A stretch of DNA of 64,000 bases, from contig CAZOWL010000003.1 in the NCBI GenBank assembly GCA_964583605.1, forward strand, positions 33,278-97,277, in the 5' to 3' direction. Source of the stretch: CAZOWL01 sp964583605 (lineage in GTDB: Bacteria; Pseudomonadota; Gammaproteobacteria; Chromatiales; Chromatiaceae). A model generated the notes under the pieces. It was not told the DNA's origin, searched no databases, and saw nothing but the letters and a program-made list of their open reading frames with translations. Position numbers and translations under genes: made by a program. This document shows positions 1 through 9,302 of the stretch, piece by piece. How positions within the stretch are numbered: position 1 is the first letter of the stretch; each line of letters starts with the position of its first letter.

Positions 1-339
1 CCAACGCAGCTCGTGCCAGAGCTCGCTCCAGAAGCTTCGGCGCCAGAACGGCAGGCTGAAGAGCTGGCGCGAGTAAGGGTTGCCGACGATGGCCCAGTAG
101 AGGCGAAAGATGAAGCCGATCGCAAAGACATAGGCGGCCGCGAAGTGGGCGAAACGGATGTAGCCCATGACGAAGTGGTCGCTCGCCTCACCGGGCATCG
201 ACGGCAGCGGGTTGGCGATCAGGTAGCCGCTGATCGCCAGCACTGCCATCGCCAACGCGTTGACCCAGTGCCAGACCCGAAGCGGCGCCTGGTAGACATA
301 GACGGCGGTCTGTTTGACCTGAGGGAGGCTCGTGTTCAT
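1..339 (-). CDS. hupC: Hydrogenase cytochrome b subunit HupC (partial, N-terminal part)
   Basis: This is the N-terminal ~113 residues of the di-haem cytochrome b that anchors uptake [NiFe] hydrogenase in the membrane and passes electrons from the small subunit to the quinone pool. Read on the minus strand, it starts MNTSLPQVKQTAVYVYQAPL and continues with RVWHWVNALAMAVLAISGYL, a first membrane helix with a haem-ligand-type histidine. PYSRQLFSLPFW follows after a second helix. The ATG at 339 lies 4 bp after the hupL stop, so hupS-hupL-hupC form one operon. The gene continues past the left edge, where maturation genes would be expected but cannot be seen. Position and sequence together make the call secure. 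Confidence 0.95.
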   Translation of the reverse strand, partial: MNTSLPQVKQTAVYVYQAPLRVWHWVNALAMAVLAISGYLIANPLPSMPGEASDHFVMGYIRFAHFAAAYVFAIGFIFRLYWAIVGNPYSRQLFSLPFWRRSFWSELWHELRW

Positions 340-343
340 TGAC

Positions 344-2134
344 TCAACGCACCTCGACTCGCGTTAGCTCCTCGCCTTCCGGATCGATGATATGGGCCGC
401 ACAGGCGAGACAGGGATCGAAGCTGTGCAGCACCCGCAGGATCTCCAGCGGCTCATCGGCCTTCGCCAGCGGGACGCCCAGCAGGGCCGCCTCGTAGGCA
501 CCGATGTTGCCGGCCTGGTCGCGCGGCGAGGCGTTCCAGGTCGTCGGCACCACGGCCTGATAGTTGTCGATCTTGCCGTTCTTGATCACGACCCAATGGC
601 CCAGTGCGCCGCGCGGGGCCTCGGTCGTGCCGACACCGCGCGCCTCCTTCGGCCAGCTCTTGACCTCCCACTTCTCAGTGTTCGCCGTGGCGGTGTCGCC
701 GGCCTTGATGTTGGCGATCAGCTTGTCATGGAAATAGCGCAGCTTGTGTGCCGCCCAGGAGGCCTCGAGGCCGCGCGCAGCCGTGCGCCCGAGCGCCGAG
801 AAGAGGGCGTCGACCGGAAGATCCAGATCGGTGAGCACCTTCTCGACCGGCTCCTTGAACTCCGGGATGCCCCTGGCATAGCCGATCACCCAGCGCGCCA
901 GCGGCCCGACCTCCATCGCATGGCCGCGCCAGCGCGGGGCCTTGACCCAAGAGTACTTGGCCCGCTCATCGAGGACGAGGATCTTGCGCTGGCTCCCCTC
1001 GGTCTTCGGGCCGAGCGTGAAGTTGGGCTCGGTCACCCCGTCCCAGGGATGAAGGCCACGGCTCTCATCGTCGTAATCGAACCAAGAATGAGTGACGAGC
1101 TCCTGGATCTGCTCCGGGTCGGTCAGGTCGACCTCGTGGACCTCGCCCAGGTTGCCGTTGATGATGGCCCCGCGTGGCAGGAGCAGGTTGTCGGCAGAGT
1201 CGTCGTTCGCGTGTTCCGGGATGTCACCGTAGGACAGCACTGCTTGCCCGCTCAGGCCCCCGCCATAGGTCCAATCCTTGTAGAAGCCGGCGATCGCGAG
1301 CAGGTCCGGGAGGTAGACCTTGTCGATGAACTCAATCGTCTGATCGATGATCCCGCTCATCATGTTGAGCCGTTCCATGTTGACGGCCCCGACGGCCCCG
1401 GTGTCCGAGACATTGATCGAGCAGGGCACGCCACCGACGAGCCAGTTCGGGTGCGGGTTCTTCCCGCCGTAGATGGTATGGATCTTGACGATCTCCTTCT
1501 GGAAATCGAGGGCCTCCAGGTAGTGCGCCACGGCCATCAGGTTGGCCTCCGGCGGGAGGCGATAGGCCGGGCTGCCCCAGTAGCCGTTCTTGAAGGGGCC
1601 AAGCTGGCCCATCGCGACGAAGCGCTTCAGCCGCTCCTGGATTTCGCGGAAATAGCCCGGCGAGGACTTGGGCCAAGCGCTGATGCTCTGGGCGAGCTCG
1701 CTCGTCGCTTTCGGGTCGGCGTTGAGCGCCGAGACGACATCGACCCAGTCGAGCGCATGCAGGTGATAGAAATGGACCAGATGGTCCTGTGCCTGCAGAG
1801 TCAACTGCATGATGTTGCGGATCGTGTTGGCGTTCTCCGGGATCGGGATACCGAGCGCGTTCTCAACGGCCCGCACCGAGGTAAGCGCATGAGTCCCGGT
1901 GCAGACACCACAGATCCGCTGCGTGAAGGCCCAAGCATCGCGCGGGTCGCGCCCGCGCAGGATGAGCTCCAGACCGCGCCACATGGTCCCGGAGCTGACC
2001 GCATTGCGTATCACATTGTCGGCGTCGAGATTGACCTCGCAGCGCAGGTGACCCTCGATACGGGTCACCGGGTCGACGACGAGGCGCTTGCCCGAGTTAT
2101 CAAGCTGAAAACCATTCGGCGTCGCGACACTCAT
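344..2134 (-). CDS. hupL: Uptake [NiFe] hydrogenase large subunit HupL
   Basis: Large subunit (596 aa) carrying the Ni-Fe active site of a membrane-bound group 1 uptake hydrogenase that oxidises H2 at the periplasmic face. The N-terminal nickel ligands are in [10 protein letters not shown] (C75, C78) and the C-terminal ones in DPCLACAAH (C575, C578, H581). Fifteen residues follow H581, the extension normally removed by the HupD endopeptidase after nickel insertion. There is no signal peptide, as expected for a subunit exported together with the Tat signal of HupS. The ATG overlaps the hupS stop by 4 bp, implying translational coupling. Length is normal for the family and no key residue is missing. 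Confidence 0.98.
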   Translation of the reverse strand: MSVATPNGFQLDNSGKRLVVDPVTRIEGHLRCEVNLDADNVIRNAVSSGTMWRGLELILRGRDPRDAWAFTQRICGVCTGTHALTSVRAVENALGIPIPENANTIRNIMQLTLQAQDHLVHFYHLHALDWVDVVSALNADPKATSELAQSISAWPKSSPGYFREIQERLKRFVAMGQLGPFKNGYWGSPAYRLPPEANLMAVAHYLEALDFQKEIVKIHTIYGGKNPHPNWLVGGVPCSINVSDTGAVGAVNMERLNMMSGIIDQTIEFIDKVYLPDLLAIAGFYKDWTYGGGLSGQAVLSYGDIPEHANDDSADNLLLPRGAIINGNLGEVHEVDLTDPEQIQELVTHSWFDYDDESRGLHPWDGVTEPNFTLGPKTEGSQRKILVLDERAKYSWVKAPRWRGHAMEVGPLARWVIGYARGIPEFKEPVEKVLTDLDLPVDALFSALGRTAARGLEASWAAHKLRYFHDKLIANIKAGDTATANTEKWEVKSWPKEARGVGTTEAPRGALGHWVVIKNGKIDNYQAVVPTTWNASPRDQAGNIGAYEAALLGVPLAKADEPLEILRVLHSFDPCLACAAHIIDPEGEELTRVEVR

Positions 2135-3228
2135 ACCGCTTCATCCCCTTGCTTCTGTTGCTGCTTCTTCTGCTGAACGCGCTTGATGCCGCTGACGACG
2201 GCATGCCCCGCGATCGCCGCCCCGACACCGGTGGCAACCGCGATGCCGGTCTTGTCGGCATTGGCCTCGACGCCGAACACGTGCGTGTCGGTCACGTGCT
2301 GATAGAAGCTGCCCTTGTCCCAGAACCCGTCCTCAGAGCAGCCGATGCAACCATGACCGGATTGGATCGGGAAGGAGACGCCCTCGTTCCAACGCACCGT
2401 CGAGCAGGCGTTGTAGGTCGTCGGACCCTTGCAGCCCATCTTGTAGAGACAATAGCCCCGGCGCGCGCCCTCGTCGTCCCAGGCCTCGACGAACTGCCCG
2501 GCGTCGAAGTGCGGCCGGCGATAGCATTTGTCGTGAATCCGCTGCCCGTAGAACATCTTGGGCCGGCCCTGACGGTCGAGCGGCGGCAGCTGCTCGAAGG
2601 TCAGCATATAGGTCAGCACACCGGTCATGACCTCGGGGATCGGCGGACAGCCGGGCACCTTGATCACCGGCTTGTCGCGAACGAGCTCATGGACGGGAGT
2701 CGCCCGGGTCGGGTTCGGGCGCGCCGCCTGGACGCAGCCCCAGGACGCACAGGAGCCCCAGGCAACCACGGCCTTGGCATCGGCGGCCATCTCCTGGAGC
2801 TGATCGATGAACGGACGGCCAGCGACAAAGCAGCTCATGCCGTCTTGATTCAACGGGGCATTGCCCTCGACGGCGAGGAGATAGTTCCCGGCGTGCTTGT
2901 CGCGCGTCTCGTCAAGGATCTCCTCGGCCTGATGCCCGGCCGCAGCCATGATCAGGCCCTGGTAGTCGAGCGAGATCATCGACAGGACCACATCGGAGAC
3001 CAACGGATGGGCGGAGCGGATGAAGGCCTCGGAGCAGCAGGTGCACTCCAGGCCGTGCAGCCAGATCACCGGGATGCGCGGCTTGGTCTCCATCGCCGTG
3101 GCGATACGGCCGGCGAAGGTGGGCGCCAGCCCCAGCGCGGTCGCACTCAGGCTGCAGAACTTGAGGAAGCTGCGGCGGGAGATCCCCTGTCGCCGCATCA
3201 CCTCGTAGTAGGTCTCGGTCGGTGGCAT
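2131..3228 (-). CDS. hupS: Uptake [NiFe] hydrogenase small subunit HupS, O2-tolerant type cluster ligands
   Basis: Small Fe-S subunit (365 aa). It has a Tat signal with RRSFLKF at residues 18-24 and a C-terminal hydrophobic helix (about 320-345) that anchors it to HupC. Proximal-cluster ligands lie in ECTCCSE (C62, C64, C65), GSCASWGC (C160, C165) and VPGCPP (C194). Subtracting 45 residues of leader gives 17, 19, 20, 115, 120 and 149, the six cysteines that hold the [4Fe-3S] cluster of O2-tolerant membrane-bound hydrogenases such as Ralstonia HoxK and E. coli HyaA. This is therefore predicted to be the O2-tolerant enzyme of the window. It is first gene of hupSLC; a 13-bp palindrome lies 56-68 bp upstream of its start. 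Confidence 0.97.
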   Translation of the reverse strand: MPPTETYYEVMRRQGISRRSFLKFCSLSATALGLAPTFAGRIATAMETKPRIPVIWLHGLECTCCSEAFIRSAHPLVSDVVLSMISLDYQGLIMAAAGHQAEEILDETRDKHAGNYLLAVEGNAPLNQDGMSCFVAGRPFIDQLQEMAADAKAVVAWGSCASWGCVQAARPNPTRATPVHELVRDKPVIKVPGCPPIPEVMTGVLTYMLTFEQLPPLDRQGRPKMFYGQRIHDKCYRRPHFDAGQFVEAWDDEGARRGYCLYKMGCKGPTTYNACSTVRWNEGVSFPIQSGHGCIGCSEDGFWDKGSFYQHVTDTHVFGVEANADKTGIAVATGVGAAIAGHAVVSGIKRVQQKKQQQKQGDEAV

Positions 3229-3539
3229 CTAAGGTCCTCGAGGGTCGCCAGGTTGGTCCGCGTTGATCTGCGCGCCATGACATCTGTCAATGACAGGCTA
3301 TGAGTTTGGTTTTTCAGCCATTGTGAGCGAAAGCCCAAAGACCTACAATCTCTGTGGCATTAATTAGTTATCTAACCAACTACGAATATTGTGGCCTTCA
3401 GCGACGGCGCGGATCGGGTGAGCGACGGTGTTTTCTGGTAGATTGTGTGCGCAGACGAGATCCGAGCGACGCCCTCGTTGAGCCTAGCGCAAGGCGCGGG
3501 CGCAGAGACTTATTGCACTCAAGGTTGTGCAGGGCCAAG
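3229..3539. other. Divergent intergenic region between hupS and the pentapeptide-repeat gene
   Basis: About 310 bp separates the two divergent genes and must hold both promoters. The part near 3340-3380 is AT-rich compared with its surroundings (around attaattagttatctaac). A CTGTCA-A-TGACAG palindrome lies at 3284-3296. I see no clear FNR box and no -24/-12 sigma-54 element. A longer reading frame for the pentapeptide gene extends into this region from 3354, but its predicted residues are arginine-rich and not repeat-like, so I treat it as non-coding. Confidence 0.5.
3284..3296. promoter_or_regulatory. 13-bp palindrome upstream of hupS
   Basis: CTGTCA, one central A, then TGACAG: a perfect dyad centred about 62 bp before the hupS start codon. 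Its size and place suit a dimeric regulator, but the regulator cannot be identified from the sequence. Confidence 0.35.
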
Positions 3540-4394
3540 ATGATCGAGATCAGACACAAGACGACCGGTGAGGTGATTGGGCAGATCGACGGGGATTCGC
3601 TGGTACGGGCGGACCTCAGGGAGATGAGCCTGAATGGCGCCGATCTCCGCGGTGCGGACCTCCGCGGGGCCGATCTGGAGCTGACCGATCTGGCCGACGC
3701 CGACCTGCGCGAGGCGCAGCTCGCCGGCGCCCTGCTCGGCGGTGCGCAATTGATCGCCGCCGATCTGCGCGGCGCGGACCTGAGTCATGCCCGCCTTGGT
3801 GCCGAGCGCCACTCCGGGGCGACGCTCTTGAGTGGCGCCAAGCTGGCCGGCGCCAAGCTGACCGGCGCGGATCTGCGCCATGCCGAGGTGCACAAGGCCG
3901 ACCTCGAAGGGGCCGACCTAAGCCATGCCGATCTGCGCGGCACCGATTTCCACGGCAGTAATCTCCGCCGCATCGTCGCGCACCGTGCCCTCTTCATCAA
4001 GGCAAACCTGCGCGAGGTCGACCTCAGTGACGCCGATCTAAGGGACTGCCATTTGAACGACGCCAATCTGGCGCTCGCCAAATTGCACCGCGCCGATCTC
4101 TCGAGCAAGCACCCGGGCGGCTTCACCGTCATAAACCTGGCCAATCTCGAGGGGGCCGACCTGCACGGCGCCAATCTCCGCCATGTACTGGCTCAGGACG
4201 CCAACATGCGCCATGCGAACCTGACCGACGTCGACCTCAGAGACGCCGTCCTCGGCGGGGCGATCCTGCGCCGTGCCGATGTGACCAATGCCGACTTCGC
4301 CGGTGTCGAGCTCGCCAGCGTCACGATGGAGTTCGCGAACTTCTCCAAGGCGCGCAACGCCGCGATCCCCCCGTATAAGAAGAATCTACGCTGA
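3540..4394 (+). CDS. Pentapeptide-repeat protein
   Basis: About 284 aa made almost entirely of A(D/N)LXX pentapeptide repeats, for example NGADLRGADLRGADL from about residue 32. Such repeats fold as a right-handed quadrilateral beta-helix. The first ~25 residues (MIEIRHKTTGEVIGQIDGDS) are a non-repeat cap also seen on other bacterial pentapeptide proteins. The ATG at 3540 was chosen over an in-frame start at 3354 because the extra 62 residues are arginine-rich and unlike the family. There is no signal peptide, so the protein should be cytoplasmic. It is divergent from hupS with no functional link visible. Members include gyrase-protecting proteins, but most have no known role and none is assigned here. 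Confidence 0.88.
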   Translation: MIEIRHKTTGEVIGQIDGDSLVRADLREMSLNGADLRGADLRGADLELTDLADADLREAQLAGALLGGAQLIAADLRGADLSHARLGAERHSGATLLSGAKLAGAKLTGADLRHAEVHKADLEGADLSHADLRGTDFHGSNLRRIVAHRALFIKANLREVDLSDADLRDCHLNDANLALAKLHRADLSSKHPGGFTVINLANLEGADLHGANLRHVLAQDANMRHANLTDVDLRDAVLGGAILRRADVTNADFAGVELASVTMEFANFSKARNAAIPPYKKNLR

Positions 4395-4408
4395 GAGAGG
4401 TCGCGGGT

Positions 4409-4465
4409 GGTCCGCGCAGCGGACCCTACCTCGCTGCGTCTAATGGCCCGCGCAGCGGACCCTGC
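4409..4465. repeat. Pair of REP-like GGTCCGC palindromic repeats
   Basis: Two direct copies of a short palindromic unit, GGTCCGCGCAGCGGACC followed by CTAC or CTGC, at 4409-4430 and 4445-4465. The same unit forms a large inverted repeat at 32407-32462. They lie in the 90-bp gap between the convergent pentapeptide and histidine-kinase genes, where each hairpin could also help end transcription. Confidence 0.7.
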
Positions 4466-4484
4466 GGCGCCTGCAATGCCAGCC

Positions 4485-6566
4485 CTAGCTCTGGGACGGG
4501 ATGGCGAGCCGTTGCAGGAGCGTAGATAGGGTGACTGGCTTGACGAGATGATCGTCGAAGCCGGCCGCCTCGGCGTTGCGGCGATCGCTTTGCTGACCCC
4601 AGCCGGTCAGCGCGATGAGGCGCATCGCCCGGCCCCAGGGCTCGCGGCGCAGCCGGCGACAGACCTCGTAGCCGTCGAGCTTGGGCATACCGATGTCTAG
4701 GATCGCGATCTGCGGGCGATGGCGGTCGGCCGCGGCGAGTGCCTCCTCGCCATCACGCGCCGTCACGACCTGCTGACCCGCGGCCTCGAGCAGCATCACC
4801 AACGAATCCACGATATCGGGATTGTCATCGGCGACCAGGATGCGCAGCGGGCCGGCCGGTGCGGGCGGAGCCTGATCGCCCTCAACGGGCGGCAGCGGGC
4901 GGGCCTCGGCCACCGGCAGGCGCACGAGGAACTCGCTGCCCCGCCCTAGGCCGGCGCTGCAGGCCTCGAGCTCGCCGCCATGCATCCTGACCAGGCCCTG
5001 CGCGAGCGAGAGGCCGATGCCGAGCCCGCCGTGTCCCGCCCCATTAGCGGCACCGATCTGCGTGAATATCTCGAACAGCCGCGGCAGGTCCTCAGCGGCA
5101 ATGCCACGGCCGGTGTCGCGCACGCGGACCAGGATCTCGGCGCCGTCGCGCCCGGCGCTGAGGTGGATCTGCCCCCCAGCCGCCGTGTACTTGCTCGCAT
5201 TGTTGAGCAGGTTCAGGAACACCTGCGCCAGGCGCACCGGGTCGGCGTCGAGCGGGATGGCCTCATCCGGCAAGGCGACCGTCAATCTGTGTCCGGCGCC
5301 CTCGATGTGCGGACGGGCGCCCTCGACGGCCGCCTCGACCACGCTCGTGAGCGTGACGCGCTCGCGGCGCAGCTCGAGCCGGCCGCGCGTGATGCGGCTG
5401 ACATCGAGCAGGTCATCGATGAGGCGCACGAGATTCTTCAGCTGCCGCTCGATGATGGCCTCGGCGGCCAGGGCCTTCGGATTGGTGGTGCCCTGGAGCC
5501 TCAGGATGCCGATTGCGTTGGCGATCGGTGCGAGCGGATTGCGCAGCTCGTGGGCGAGCGTGGCGAGAAACTCGTCCTTGCGCCGGGCGGCCTCGCGCAG
5601 GGCCTCCTCGGCACGCTTGCGGGACGTGATGTCGTGCACGAGCAGGACACCGCCATACGACTCGCCGTCGACCTTCAGGATCGCGTTCGAGCAGGATACC
5701 TGCACCGGCGTGCCGTCCTTGCGGAAGAACTGCGTCTCGTAGTCGCGAATGCTCTCGCCGTGGCTGTAGAGGCTGCAGAGTGGGCACTCCTCATGCGGGT
5801 AAGGCCGGCCGTCACTGTGGTGATGGTGCAGCAGCGCATGCAGGTCTTCGCCACTGAGCTCGTCGCCGGCATAGCCGAAGATCCGCTCGCCCTCGGCGTT
5901 GGACTGCGTGATCCGACCTGCCCGATCGGTGACGAAGATCGCCTCAGCGGCGCAGAGCGTGATGGCCTCGGTGAGGCGCAACTGCCGCTCGAGCGCCTCC
6001 TCCGCCTGCTTGCGCGCCGTGATGTCGGTGACCACGCAACGGTATTCGGGACCCTCTGCCCCGATAGGATCGCCGCGATTGATCTCAACCTGCACCCAGA
6101 TACTCTGCCCCTCAGGCCGCTTCAGGCGCAGCTCGCAGGCCTGCCTCTCATCGCAGCCGCGGACCTCGCGGCGATGCAGATAGAAGCGGTCCTGGCATTC
6201 CGGTGCGATGAGGTCGCTGAAGCGCTTGCCCCGCAGGTAGGCGCGCTCGCGGCCGAGCAGGCTCGCGGCCATCAGATTGGCCTCGCGGATCGTCGTGTCG
6301 GCAGCGAGCGTCAGATAGCCGACCGGGGCGAAGTCGTAGAGATCCCTAGCGCGATCGCGCGACTCGGCAAGCTCACGCTGGGCCTGCAGCAGGTGCTCAT
6401 TCTGCATCGCGAGCTCGATCTGATGGACCTGCAGCTCGTGCACGAGCCGCCGGATCTCTTCATCCGTCATCTGGGCGAGATCCGTCGGCGAGAGCCCCAC
6501 CGCCGCCTCGGTACGCGCGCGCAGGGTCGTCGGTGATGTCCGATGGCAATTGTCGTCGGCGATCAT
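4485..6566 (-). CDS. PAS-PAS hybrid sensor histidine kinase with C-terminal receiver
   Basis: Cytoplasmic hybrid kinase of 693 aa. An N-terminal helical segment rich in Q and E (about 30-75) precedes two PAS/PAC domains (about 75-190 and 200-320), each ending in a TARKQAEEAL- or SRKRAEEAL-type linker. The HisKA H-box is DEFLATLAHELRNPLAPI near residue 340. The HATPase part shows FLNLLNNASKYT and VRDTGRGIAAEDLPRLFEIF. A receiver domain from about 570 carries ADDNPD, the phospho-acceptor aspartate in ILDIGMP, and the conserved lysine in LVKPV. No membrane helices are present, so the signal is probably internal. Directly upstream on the same strand lies a decayed CheR-PAS-GAF gene, possibly its former partner. 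The ligand is unknown. Confidence 0.93.
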   Translation of the reverse strand: MIADDNCHRTSPTTLRARTEAAVGLSPTDLAQMTDEEIRRLVHELQVHQIELAMQNEHLLQAQRELAESRDRARDLYDFAPVGYLTLAADTTIREANLMAASLLGRERAYLRGKRFSDLIAPECQDRFYLHRREVRGCDERQACELRLKRPEGQSIWVQVEINRGDPIGAEGPEYRCVVTDITARKQAEEALERQLRLTEAITLCAAEAIFVTDRAGRITQSNAEGERIFGYAGDELSGEDLHALLHHHHSDGRPYPHEECPLCSLYSHGESIRDYETQFFRKDGTPVQVSCSNAILKVDGESYGGVLLVHDITSRKRAEEALREAARRKDEFLATLAHELRNPLAPIANAIGILRLQGTTNPKALAAEAIIERQLKNLVRLIDDLLDVSRITRGRLELRRERVTLTSVVEAAVEGARPHIEGAGHRLTVALPDEAIPLDADPVRLAQVFLNLLNNASKYTAAGGQIHLSAGRDGAEILVRVRDTGRGIAAEDLPRLFEIFTQIGAANGAGHGGLGIGLSLAQGLVRMHGGELEACSAGLGRGSEFLVRLPVAEARPLPPVEGDQAPPAPAGPLRILVADDNPDIVDSLVMLLEAAGQQVVTARDGEEALAAADRHRPQIAILDIGMPKLDGYEVCRRLRREPWGRAMRLIALTGWGQQSDRRNAEAAGFDDHLVKPVTLSTLLQRLAIPSQS

Positions 6567-7270
6567 AACGAGATTGGGTTCCGATCATCGGGGATGGCGC
6601 CACGCGACTGACCGCTATCCCTTGCAGGCCTATCCGGTGCAGGCCGTGCCGCCCGCACACGCCACGGCAACCGGCCTCCGTCAGGGCCATCTGCGTCGGT
6701 GTATCGCCCAAGGCCCAGCTCGTGACGATGTCCTCGATCTCGGCACGCTCGCCGCGGCGCAGGGTCTTCTCGAGTAGACCCTGATCGCACCGCAGATGCT
6801 CCCAGAGCCCGAGACACGGATCCGGGCAACCGCGCTCGACGACACCCGGCAGGTCTCCCGCCGCGAGGTCCAAGTTCTGAATATAGCCCATATCGGCCTG
6901 GCCGATCAGGATGGCCGCGTCGAGCACATGCTCGAGGATGCCACCGATCCCGTCGCCGCGCAGGCAGCGGCTGCCGATCTCATGCGGGCGATTCATCGTC
7001 TCCAGATCCGCGGCCAGGCGTTCCTTCGCGACCGCCAGATCCTGCTCGGCGCGCTTGACGGCATTGACGTCGACGACGCTCGGTGGCGCGAAGCGCGCGA
7101 TCAGGTCGAGCTTGGTGAAGGGCGGGTGCTTGAGCACGTCTTGGACCGAGAAGACCGGCATCTCGCGGATCTCCTTGCGGATGCGGTAACCATCGTCAGC
7201 GCGAGTGAACCAGCGCTCAAGCCGCTTCGGGCCGACTCAGTGTAGGGGTCGGCCCGGGTAACCGCACGGC
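6567..7270 (-). pseudogene. Remnant of a CheR-PAS-GAF (CheB/CheR-type) sensor gene
   Basis: On the minus strand an open frame reads KRLERWFTRADDGYRIRKEI then REMPVFSVQDVLKHPPFTKL, which matches the CheR methyltransferase core of CheB-CheR-PAS sensor proteins (usual form RIRKEIREMVVFAxxNVxxDPPFTKLDL). The missing start of that block, RADPYTES, lies just upstream in a different frame (about 7232-7256), indicating a frameshift. After DLIARF the frame jumps to a PAS-end segment (VVDVNAVKRAEQDLA) with the rest of CheR deleted. It then enters a GAF domain (MNRPHEIGSRCLRGDGIGGI to EDIVTSWALGDTPTQMAL) that degenerates near 6650. An open frame persists down to 6460, inside the kinase gene. I judge it non-functional. 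It may have been part of one system with the adjacent kinase. Confidence 0.72.
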
Positions 7271-7370
7271 GTCTGGAGAAGGCCGACCGTTCCTTGGCCC
7301 TCACCCACGCAGCAGGACACGGACACAGGCGACGCCGGTCTGGCCTGCGCCGCAAGATGTGGCCGCGCCC

Positions 7371-8123
7371 CTACGGGCCGACGTTGTCCCAGCGGGGTGT
7401 CGGTCGGGGGCTGGAGCGCGCAAGCCGGGGGCCGCTCGCCACCGTGCGGCGCGGGACCTCCTGGGCGGCGACGGGCTCGCAGTCCGGCCTCGTCGCTTCA
7501 CGGCCAAAGTAGTGATAGCGCCCTCGACCGGCCTCCTTGGCCCGGTACATGGCCGCATCGGCCCGGCCGATCAGCTCCTCGGCGCTCACGCCGTCGTCCG
7601 GGTACAGGCTCATGCCGATGCTGGCAGAGGCCGAGACGGCGACCCGGCCGCTTCGATAGGGGCGCTTCAGGGCCTCCAGCAGCCTTTGCGCAATGCTTAA
7701 GGCGATCTCGGGTGCATCGAGCGGGGCGATGAGCAGAACCAGCTCGTCGCCACCGATCCGCGCGACGGTATCGCTCTCGCGGAGGACGCGGCTCGCGCGT
7801 GAGGCCGCCTTTTTCAGCACCGCGTCGCCGACGTGATGCCCGTGTGCGTCGTTGATCAGCTTGAAGCCACCCAGATCGACGAACAGCACCGCCAGGCAGG
7901 CGCGGGCGAGGTGAGCCCGGAATGCCACAAGCTGCCGTGGGGCCAGATACCGCGACAGCTTGGTGCCGAAGAGCCGGGGCTCCTCCTCGCCGAGCAACGA
8001 GGCCGCGGCCGCGTTGATCTCGATGATCGTCCCCGTGGCGTCGAGCCTGCAACAGCCGACTGGGAAGCTCTCGCAAACCTTGGCGCCATGACAGGCGGCG
8101 TGCTCCGAACGCGTGCGATCCAT
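7371..8123 (-). CDS. PAS-GGDEF protein with internally deleted GGDEF domain
   Basis: About 250 aa. Residues 10-65 form a short PAS-like domain (FPVGCCRLDATGTIIEINAA). A GGDEF domain of the diguanylate cyclase family follows, with FVDLGGFKLIND (81-92), RIGGDELVLL (122-131) and SASIGMSLYPDDG. The expected N-terminal block of that domain, DxLTGLPNRxxF plus its helix (about 30 residues), is missing: the PAS part runs straight into RAHLARACLAVLFVD. The usual aspartate after VDL is also glycine, and the signature is GGDEL. Activity is therefore doubtful. The ATG at 8123 was chosen over an upstream TTG at 8135. The C-terminal ~35 residues are Arg/Pro-rich. It may be a decaying relative of the neighbouring damaged sensor gene. 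Confidence 0.7.
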   Translation of the reverse strand: MDRTRSEHAACHGAKVCESFPVGCCRLDATGTIIEINAAAASLLGEEEPRLFGTKLSRYLAPRQLVAFRAHLARACLAVLFVDLGGFKLINDAHGHHVGDAVLKKAASRASRVLRESDTVARIGGDELVLLIAPLDAPEIALSIAQRLLEALKRPYRSGRVAVSASASIGMSLYPDDGVSAEELIGRADAAMYRAKEAGRGRYHYFGREATRPDCEPVAAQEVPRRTVASGPRLARSSPRPTPRWDNVGP

Positions 8124-8731
8124 TTCCGCCCCCAAGAGCCTGAAATTGGCGAGAAGAGTCTACTCGCGAGCCGACCACCGACCGCTAGGATGCGCGGCCA
8201 GTTCACAAAAAGAGATCGCCTGCAAGCAGGCGGAGTCCCTGCGGCGAGCACTTCCGGGCGAGCCCCGGTTGTGCTCCTGGATACGCTCCTTGGTCCGCCC
8301 ATTGGTCCACCAGAAGTCTCCGTTCATCGTAACGGGTTTGTGGTGCCCCGGAAATTGTGGGCGACCGAAGCAAAGACTGAGTGGTAATACGTAGCGTGCC
8401 CGGCGATCGCGACGGCACGGTGGATATACCCCATTGCGGCGGGTGAATGCACCCAGCCGATCGCGCGACAGCGCGGAGGAACCGCTCTCGCTCTTGCTGC
8501 GATCGACTCGCGATCGACCTGACCGCAGGCTTGAGGTCTAGTTGGCAGCCTGATTGCTTGAAGCTGCGTGATAGGACCGTGACCAACCCATTGCCAAATG
8601 GTTGCAGCAGGGGCACGGGCCATCCGCACGCTGGCGCGCCGCGCAGCCGAGCTGTCTCGGCGATCGCTAGCGCACGCGTGAACGCGATGCGCGTGATGCG
8701 CATATGGAATTCATGACCGAGGAGACGCGTT
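8124..8731. other. 608-bp region without a recognisable gene
   Basis: Open frames exist on both strands (for example 8203-8703 minus) but none has recognisable composition or motifs, and they overlap one another. The GC content is a little lower than in neighbouring genes. The region probably holds the promoter of the PAS-GGDEF gene and, near 8710, the leader of the small secreted protein that follows. I see no repeat or RNA gene. Confidence 0.4.
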
Positions 8732-9046
8732 ATGCCAAATTTCGCCGCACTGAGCTCAGCCGCACTGATGACCGCAATGCTTCTGGCCTGGTCCGCAAGC
8801 GCCGAGACCGTCTATGACGGGCTGGCTGAGGACAACCCCGATCTGCGCGGCGAGGGGCCGGAGATCCCGATGGACGAGCCAGGCCCGGATCCCGCTGCCG
8901 ACGTCTACAGCGGCGTCGCGGAGAACAACCCGGACCTGCCGTCCGACGTCGAGACCACCAAGCCGCCGACCAAAGCGGATCCGGACATTTACGAGGACAT
9001 CGAGCCCAACCCGGACCTGCGCACCGAAGAGCGCGCCAAGCCATAG
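8732..9046 (+). CDS. Small secreted protein with three NPDL repeats
   Basis: A 104-aa protein with a signal peptide (residues 1-24, ending WSASA). The mature part is acidic and proline-rich and holds three copies of a short motif: VYDGLAEDNPDLRGE (27-41), VYSGVAENNPDLPSD (58-72) and IYEDIEPNPDLRTE (87-100). The spacing is about 30 residues. A good ribosome site (GAGGAG, 8 bp before ATG) supports the start. No cysteine and no membrane helix follow the leader, so it is probably a soluble periplasmic or exported protein, likely disordered between motifs. The family is not recognised and no function is proposed. The next gene, another small secreted protein, lies 256 bp downstream on the same strand. 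Confidence 0.75.
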   Translation: MPNFAALSSAALMTAMLLAWSASAETVYDGLAEDNPDLRGEGPEIPMDEPGPDPAADVYSGVAENNPDLPSDVETTKPPTKADPDIYEDIEPNPDLRTEERAKP

Positions 9047-9302
9047 CTCTGATATCTCGACATCAATGCCGAAGGCGTTATACTCCTCACCGCCGTCATC
9101 CGAATGGGCCGCCTCGTCAGAAGTCTCTTGAATTATTGGGCGCGCCTATCGCAGATCAACTGAGACGGCCATGTTGCCGATCAATTTCATGACCAAGTCG
9201 GGAATCGATCGCATCGATCGATCGGGCGGCACATCGCAGGCTCGGAGGGGACCGACTCTCTGCCTTGTGCCCCTGACCGTTTCACAGTGCAGGAGTGAGA
9301 AC

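Noticed and set aside
392..2176. 594-aa plus-strand open frame opposite hupL
   Set aside because: It mirrors hupL codon by codon; it is Arg/Asp-rich, has no family motif, and long antisense frames are common in GC-rich DNA.
3354..3539. N-terminal extension of the pentapeptide-repeat protein
   Set aside because: Arginine-rich, lacks repeats and covers the AT-rich promoter region; ATG 3540 is a better start.
4980..6536. 518-aa plus-strand open frame opposite the histidine kinase
   Set aside because: Antisense shadow of a gene with clear kinase motifs; no recognisable features.
8203..8703. 166-aa minus-strand open frame
   Set aside because: Composition is random-like and it conflicts with equally good frames on the other strand.
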